A DNA stretch of 9,971 nucleotides from Chloroflexota bacterium (GTDB lineage Bacteria; Chloroflexota; FW602-bin22; JAMCYS01), in NCBI GenBank assembly GCA_021847625.1, contig JAJZQK010000075.1, positions 1 to 9,971 of the forward strand. The letters run 5' to 3'. Positions 6,567 through 9,971 of the stretch are shown here, piece after piece. Each line of letters starts with the position of its first letter. Position 1 is the stretch's first letter. A program made the translations under genes and the position numbers. The notes under the pieces are model-generated. The model made no database searches. It saw only the letters and a list, made by a program, of their open reading frames with translations, and had not been told where the DNA came from.

Positions 6567-7754
6567 ATGAACGACAGAGACGTGCTGTTCCTCGGCGGCG
6601 TGCGAACGGCCATCGGCAAGTTCGGAGGCGCGCTGAAAGACCTGACGGCCGTAGAGCTGGGGGCCGTGGCCGTCAAAGGTGCCTTGGAGAGGACGGGCGC
6701 TCCGCCGGAGGCCTTCGACCAGGGCTTCGTGGGGCATGCTCGGCAGGCCGGTAACGGGCCCAACCCGGGCCGGCTCGTCGCCCTGCGGGGCGGCCTGCCG
6801 GCATCCTGTCCGGTCTGCACTATCCAGCAGGCCTGTGTCTCAGGCATGCAGGCGCTGCTGCTGGCAGGGCAGGCCATCCGTCTTGGGGAGGCTGACCTGG
6901 TCATGGTCGCCGGCACCGAGCACATGAGCAGCATCCCGTTTCTCAGCCCCGACACACGCTGGGGCGCGAGGATGGGCGATGCTCGACTACTGGACGCGAT
7001 GTACAAGGATGGCTTCATCGACCCGATCACTGGCAAGCACATGGGCGAACTGACGGAGGAGATGGCCGAACGTCGGGGGATCACGCGCGTTGCCCAGGAC
7101 GAGTACGCGCTGATGAGCCAGCAGCGGGCCGAGGAGGCGAAGAAGACCGGCTTCACGGCGCGGACCGTGGTCCCGGTAGAGATCACACAGCGCAAGGGCT
7201 CAGTGCTGGTCCAGGAGGACGAGCACCCCCGCCCCGACACCTCTCTCGAGAAGCTGGCGGCCCTGCCGGCCGCCTTCAAGCCCAACGGGACGGTTACGGC
7301 GGGCAACGCCTCGGGCATCACCGATGGCGCCGTCGCCCTGGTCCTGGCGTCGCGGGCTCGGGCGCGGGAGCTGGGGCTGTCGGGCGTCGCGCGGCTCAAG
7401 GCGGGAGCTGTCGCGGCGGTGGAGCCGAAGGACTTCGCCCTGGCCCCCGTGCCGGCGACCCAGAAGGCGCTGGCGAGAGCGGGCCTCTCGCTGAGGGACG
7501 TCGGCGTGGTGGAGATCAACGAGGCCTTCGCCGCCATGGTGCTGGCCGTGATGTCCGAACTCGACCTGACCATGGACAAGGTGAACCTCTACGGGGGCGC
7601 CATCGCCTACGGTCATCCCGTCGGCATCTCTGGAGCCAGAATAGTCCTGTCGCTGCTGGAGATCATGCGTGAGAAGGGTCTCGGCCTGGGCCTGGCGACA
7701 ATTTGCGGGAACGGCGGCAATGGTGGGGCAGTAGTGCTGCAGTTGGAGACGTGA
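6567..7754 (+). CDS. Thiolase (acetyl-CoA acetyltransferase / 3-ketoacyl-CoA thiolase)
   Basis: The enzyme cleaves a 3-oxoacyl-CoA with CoA, or condenses two acetyl-CoA, in the cytoplasm. The 395-residue length is that of the classic thiolase family. The nucleophilic cysteine is Cys90 in QQACVSGMQAL. NEAFAAM begins at Asn318. His350 lies in AYGHPVGISGAR and the second catalytic cysteine is Cys380 in ICGNGGNGG. These positions are close to Cys89, His348 and Cys378 of the Zoogloea enzyme. NASGITDGA is also present. The residue three before Cys90 is Gln where most thiolases have Asn, so its substrate class may differ from the common acetoacetyl-CoA enzymes. The ATG start is preceded by AGAGG at 6551-6555, a rather long spacing of 11 nt. 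It lies between the synthetase and the 3-hydroxyacyl-CoA dehydrogenase, which would supply its substrate. The catabolic direction is inferred from this context. Confidence 0.92.
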   Translation: MNDRDVLFLGGVRTAIGKFGGALKDLTAVELGAVAVKGALERTGAPPEAFDQGFVGHARQAGNGPNPGRLVALRGGLPASCPVCTIQQACVSGMQALLLAGQAIRLGEADLVMVAGTEHMSSIPFLSPDTRWGARMGDARLLDAMYKDGFIDPITGKHMGELTEEMAERRGITRVAQDEYALMSQQRAEEAKKTGFTARTVVPVEITQRKGSVLVQEDEHPRPDTSLEKLAALPAAFKPNGTVTAGNASGITDGAVALVLASRARARELGLSGVARLKAGAVAAVEPKDFALAPVPATQKALARAGLSLRDVGVVEINEAFAAMVLAVMSELDLTMDKVNLYGGAIAYGHPVGISGARIVLSLLEIMREKGLGLGLATICGNGGNGGAVVLQLET

Positions 7755-7779
7755 GCCGCCGGCACGCTGAGGGACCGAA

Positions 7780-7795
7780 CGGGGCCGGCGCCCCG
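7780..7795 (+). other. GC-rich hairpin between thiolase and dehydrogenase genes
   Basis: CGGGGC (7780-7785) pairs with GCCCCG (7790-7795) around a 4-base loop, followed by ATGTTGTT rather than a clean T run. It could slow polymerase or set the relative amounts of the two transcripts, but it is a poor intrinsic terminator. The 75-bp gap contains no obvious new promoter, so co-transcription remains likely. Confidence 0.3.
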
Positions 7796-7829
7796 ATGTT
7801 GTTACGCTGCTAAAGGATCGGAGCTGCCT

Positions 7830-8816
7830 ATGTCCAGCGAGGCCAGCAAGATCGAGAGGACCGTCGTCGTCGGCGCAGGGCTGATGGGCGCAGGGCTGGC
7901 GGTGATCATGGCGCGGGGTGGCTGCCAGGTCCGCCTGTTGGACGTGAGCGACGCCGTCCTCGAGCGGGGGCTGGAGCGGGTGAGGGAGAGCCTGCACCTG
8001 CTGGTGGATCTGGGGAAGCTCCCCGAGCAGGAACTCTGGCCTATCTTGTCCCGCATCAGTTTGACCACGTCGCCCTCTCTGGCCGCCGAGGGCGCCCAGT
8101 TCGTCATGGAGGCGGCCACCGAGAATCTCCCACTGAAGCAGGCACTTTTCGAAGAGTGGGATAGGTTGGCACCTCCCGAGACGATCCTGGCAACGAACTC
8201 CACCGGGTTTAGCGTCGACGATGTAGCCGAGAAGACTTGGCACCCTGAGAGGGTAGTCGGTTCCCACTTCTTCACCCCCCACCTGGTGATGCCGCTGGTC
8301 GAGGTTGGGTGCGGCAGCTACACCTCGGGCCAGGTCGTGGAAACCACGGTCGCCCTCTGGGAGCGATGTGGCAAGCAGACAGTAGTGTGTCGGAAGAACT
8401 TGAAAGGGTTCCTGGTCAACCGACTTCAGGCAGCCCTTGCTCGTGAGGCCATGTCGTTGCTCCAGAGCGGAGCGGCCAGCGCCTCGGACATCGAGCGGGC
8501 TACTCGCCTGGGGCTGGGGCTGAGGCTGCCTCTCTGGGGGATGCTGGAGCAGCGAGACTGGTCCGGCCTGGACGTCCACTACCATGGCATGGCTTCAGTG
8601 TATCCCACGCTGGAGAACTCGAAGGTGCCTCTGCCGGTGCTGGCCGAGAGGGTTGCCCGAGGCCAAACTGGCGTTAAGGCGGGAAAGGGCTTCTTCGACT
8701 GGACAGGCAAGGATATCGAGTCTGTCAGAAAGAGAAAGCACAGGCAGCTGCTCGAACTGATCGCTACCGTCGAACGACTTATGGCGGACGAGGATGAATT
8801 AGTGGAGGCGCACTAG
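7830..8816 (+). CDS. 3-hydroxyacyl-CoA dehydrogenase, single-domain form
   Basis: The enzyme oxidises a 3-hydroxyacyl-CoA to the 3-oxoacyl-CoA with NAD+, in the cytoplasm. The 328-residue product has an N-terminal Rossmann domain with GAGLMG (15-20) and Asp38 at the end of the second strand, as expected for NAD. The catalytic pair is His146 in GSHFFTPH and Glu158 in PLVEV, 12 residues apart as in the human enzyme. Asn197 in FLVNRLQAA starts the C-terminal helical domain. The usual NTS segment reads NSTGFS (123-128). There is no fused enoyl-CoA hydratase domain, so this is not a FadB-type protein. The ATG start follows GGAG at 7820-7823 with 6 nt spacing. It is 75 bp after the thiolase gene, the enzyme that would take its product. 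Related families (lambda-crystallin / L-gulonate dehydrogenase, carnitine dehydrogenase) share this fold, so a non-CoA hydroxy acid substrate is a minor alternative; the thiolase neighbour argues for the CoA ester. Confidence 0.88.
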   Translation: MSSEASKIERTVVVGAGLMGAGLAVIMARGGCQVRLLDVSDAVLERGLERVRESLHLLVDLGKLPEQELWPILSRISLTTSPSLAAEGAQFVMEAATENLPLKQALFEEWDRLAPPETILATNSTGFSVDDVAEKTWHPERVVGSHFFTPHLVMPLVEVGCGSYTSGQVVETTVALWERCGKQTVVCRKNLKGFLVNRLQAALAREAMSLLQSGAASASDIERATRLGLGLRLPLWGMLEQRDWSGLDVHYHGMASVYPTLENSKVPLPVLAERVARGQTGVKAGKGFFDWTGKDIESVRKRKHRQLLELIATVERLMADEDELVEAH

Positions 8817-8885
8817 GAATGCGGCAGGGCGCAGCCGCCCCAGCGTGAGGATGGACCTTTCGTTTGGCCGCAAGCGGCCCTACGA

Positions 8886-8933
8886 GTTCAACCGCGCGAT
8901 CTGCAACCGCGACAACCCCTCCCTTGACAAGCG
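8886..8933 (+). repeat. Upstream promoter block, copy 2 (shared with 3442-3494)
   Basis: GTTC at 8886-8889, 10 bases, then TCTGCAACCGCGAC at 8900-8913, and after 9 bases CTTGACAAGCG at 8923-8933. The first two parts have the same spacing as in the copy before iclR; the gap to the -35 is 9 instead of 14 bases. CAACCGCG occurs twice here (8889-8896 and 8904-8911). Confidence 0.5.
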
Positions 8934-8952
8934 ATAGGGCAGGAGGTAGCAT
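8924..8952 (+). promoter_or_regulatory. Probable promoter of the solute-binding protein gene
   Basis: TTGACA at 8924-8929 and TAGCAT at 8947-8952 are 17 bp apart. The -35 is perfect and the -10 matches at 4 of 6 positions. GCATATGC (8949-8956), an 8-bp perfect palindrome, overlaps the -10. The start of transcription would be near 8959, about 120 nt before the ATG at 9081. Confidence 0.55.
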
Positions 8953-8996
8953 ATGCACAAGACGTAAGAAGTATTACCACAAAGGCTTCGCGTGTC

Positions 8997-9025
8997 TTGA
9001 CAGGGATGCAGCCGGCCTTTGGAAT
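8997..9025 (+). promoter_or_regulatory. Possible second promoter of the solute-binding protein gene
   Basis: A second perfect TTGACA (8997-9002) lies 17 bp from TGGAAT (9020-9025). The -10 lacks the conserved A at its second position, so it is weaker. The inverted repeat GGTCG-GAT-CGACC (9026-9038) directly follows and could be an operator. Apart from these sites and the two upstream hairpins (GGGCG/CGCCC at 8827-8840 and GGCCGC/GCGGCC at 8866-8879, neither followed by a T run), I see no gene of confidence in 8817-9080. Confidence 0.3.
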
Positions 9026-9080
9026 GGTCGGATCGACCGATCGTCCGGGGCGTCAGCAGAAATGGAGGAGGAAGCAGCGC

Positions 9081-9971
9081 ATGAGGCCCACTGAGCGGAT
9101 CACTCGTCGACGGTTCCTTGTCCTGGCGTCAACCCTAACCGGTGCAGTAGCCGGTCTCGGCCTGGTCGCAGGCTGCCAGCCGGCCGCGACGCCGGCCCCC
9201 GCGCAGCCGGCGGCACCACAGTCGACCGCGGCTCCCGCGGCCAAGACCAAGGTGTCCGAGTTGTCGATGATCCTCTTCGACAACTACTGGACGGCTTCCC
9301 TCAACGAGATGCTCAAGAAGTACCAGCAAGAGAAGGGGGTGACTGTCACCTGGGAGAACCCGCCCCTCGCCGGCTTCTACCAGCGGCAAATGAGCCTCTC
9401 GCTCGCCAAGGAGAAGAAGCCGGACATCCTCGCCTTCAACGACACCGTACTCTCCCAGTACGCCAGCCAGGGGATGATCGCGCCGCTGGACGACTACCTC
9501 AAGGACCCCAACCTCACGGGCGCGGACTACAACTGGACTGAGTTCACCGATCAAACGCGCAAGGCCGCCTCGTGGAGTAAGGACTTCAGTGCTCAGGGGA
9601 AGACATACGCCCTCCCCATCGAGCTCGCCACTTGGGCCTACTTCTACCGGTCCGACCTGATCGACAAGCCGCCGGAGACGTGGACCGAGTTCATGGAAAT
9701 CGCCAAGCAGTTCACCAAGTCGATCAATCCCAAGTCGCCCACAGAGTATGGGACGGCCTTCCACGCCAAGGCACTGCCGATGACGTACAAGGAGTGGTAC
9801 GCCTGGCTCTGGGCGTACGGCGGCGACATCTTCGACGCCAAGCTGCAGCCGGTGCTCAACTCGGCCCAGGCGGTGAAGTCGCTGGAGGACCAGTACGGTC
9901 TGGCGGTCAAGTTCAAGGCCGTGCCGCCCGACACGGCGACCTACGACGACGCCGCCAAGACGGCCGCCTTC
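9081..9971 (+). CDS. ABC transporter extracellular solute-binding lipoprotein (family 1), 3' end outside window
   Basis: The gene encodes the substrate-capturing lipoprotein of an ABC importer; 297 codons are visible and the frame is open at the window end. The N-terminus has the twin-arginine motif TRRRFLVL (8-15), a hydrophobic stretch, and the lipobox LVAGC with Cys32 as the expected lipidated residue. A flexible Pro/Ala/Thr-rich linker (about 33-56) follows. The mature part resembles sugar-type binding proteins: LNEMLKKYQQEKGVTVTWE, KPDILAFND, then LPIELATWAYFYRSDLID and PETWTEFMEIAKQF, and WAYGGDIFD. The ATG at 9081 follows GGAGGAGG (9064-9071). The permease and ATPase genes would be expected downstream. 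It has its own promoter region, separated by 264 bp from the dehydrogenase gene. The shared promoter block suggests common control with the acyl-CoA operon. The ligand cannot be told; family 1 proteins usually bind sugars, and a sugar-acid or polyol is possible. The Tat-type lipoprotein signal with low-complexity linker is common in Chloroflexota. Confidence 0.88.
   Translation, partial: MRPTERITRRRFLVLASTLTGAVAGLGLVAGCQPAATPAPAQPAAPQSTAAPAAKTKVSELSMILFDNYWTASLNEMLKKYQQEKGVTVTWENPPLAGFYQRQMSLSLAKEKKPDILAFNDTVLSQYASQGMIAPLDDYLKDPNLTGADYNWTEFTDQTRKAASWSKDFSAQGKTYALPIELATWAYFYRSDLIDKPPETWTEFMEIAKQFTKSINPKSPTEYGTAFHAKALPMTYKEWYAWLWAYGGDIFDAKLQPVLNSAQAVKSLEDQYGLAVKFKAVPPDTATYDDAAKTAAF

Noticed and set aside
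6539..7579. 346-codon open frame on the minus strand opposite the thiolase gene
   Set aside because: Antisense to a gene with all catalytic motifs; Ser/Arg/Ala-rich product with no recognisable domain.
7200..8585. 461-codon open frame on the minus strand across the thiolase and dehydrogenase genes
   Set aside because: It lies antisense to two clearly recognised enzymes, has no family motif, and its Gln/Arg/His-rich composition is typical of shadow frames in high-GC DNA.
8866..8879. Inverted repeat GGCCGC-AA-GCGGCC as terminator of the dehydrogenase gene
   Set aside because: No T run follows on either strand and the loop is too short unless the stem shrinks to 5 bp.

Overview
The window looks like a piece of a high-GC bacterial chromosome. 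The last gene gives the best taxonomic hint. It is a solute-binding lipoprotein with a twin-arginine motif, an early lipobox cysteine and a Pro/Ala-rich linker, a style common in Chloroflexota. Chloroflexota is therefore an inference, not a demonstrated assignment. No rRNA, tRNA, CRISPR array or complete insertion sequence was seen.

Left part (1-2951): a two-gene type II restriction-modification operon. A gamma-class N6-adenine DNA methyltransferase is followed, with a 1-base stop/start overlap, by a XamI-family endonuclease (expected site GTCGAC). An extended -10 promoter element and a Shine-Dalgarno sequence precede the methyltransferase. Wobble positions are more mixed here than in the strongly GC-ending genes to the right, which fits an acquired cassette.

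Junction (2952-3480): no intact gene. It holds the C-terminal third of a short-chain dehydrogenase/reductase on the minus strand, cut off at its 5' side. This is gene debris between the restriction cassette and the catabolic cluster.

Right part (3485-8816): a probable operon for acyl-CoA metabolism. It runs IclR-family regulator, fused ADP-forming acetyl/acyl-CoA synthetase, thiolase, and single-domain 3-hydroxyacyl-CoA dehydrogenase. The regulator has a near-consensus sigma70-type promoter (TTGACA, 17 bp, TACAAT) with a 13-bp palindrome over its -10, which suggests autoregulation. Together the enzymes could activate a 3-hydroxy acid to its CoA thioester, oxidise it to the 3-oxoacyl-CoA and cleave it to acetyl-CoA. 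No acyl-CoA dehydrogenase or enoyl-CoA hydratase is present in the window.

End (8817-9971): a 264-bp intergenic region with one good and one weaker promoter, then the 5' part of an ABC-transporter solute-binding lipoprotein gene that runs off the window. Its main promoter shares a 14-mer, an 11-mer including the -35, and the -35/-10 spacing with the iclR promoter, so the two units may be co-controlled. No wholly new system was recognised. The most unusual items are this shared promoter block, the palindrome over the iclR -10, the no-hydratase pathway logic, and the G8 tract early in the methyltransferase gene.
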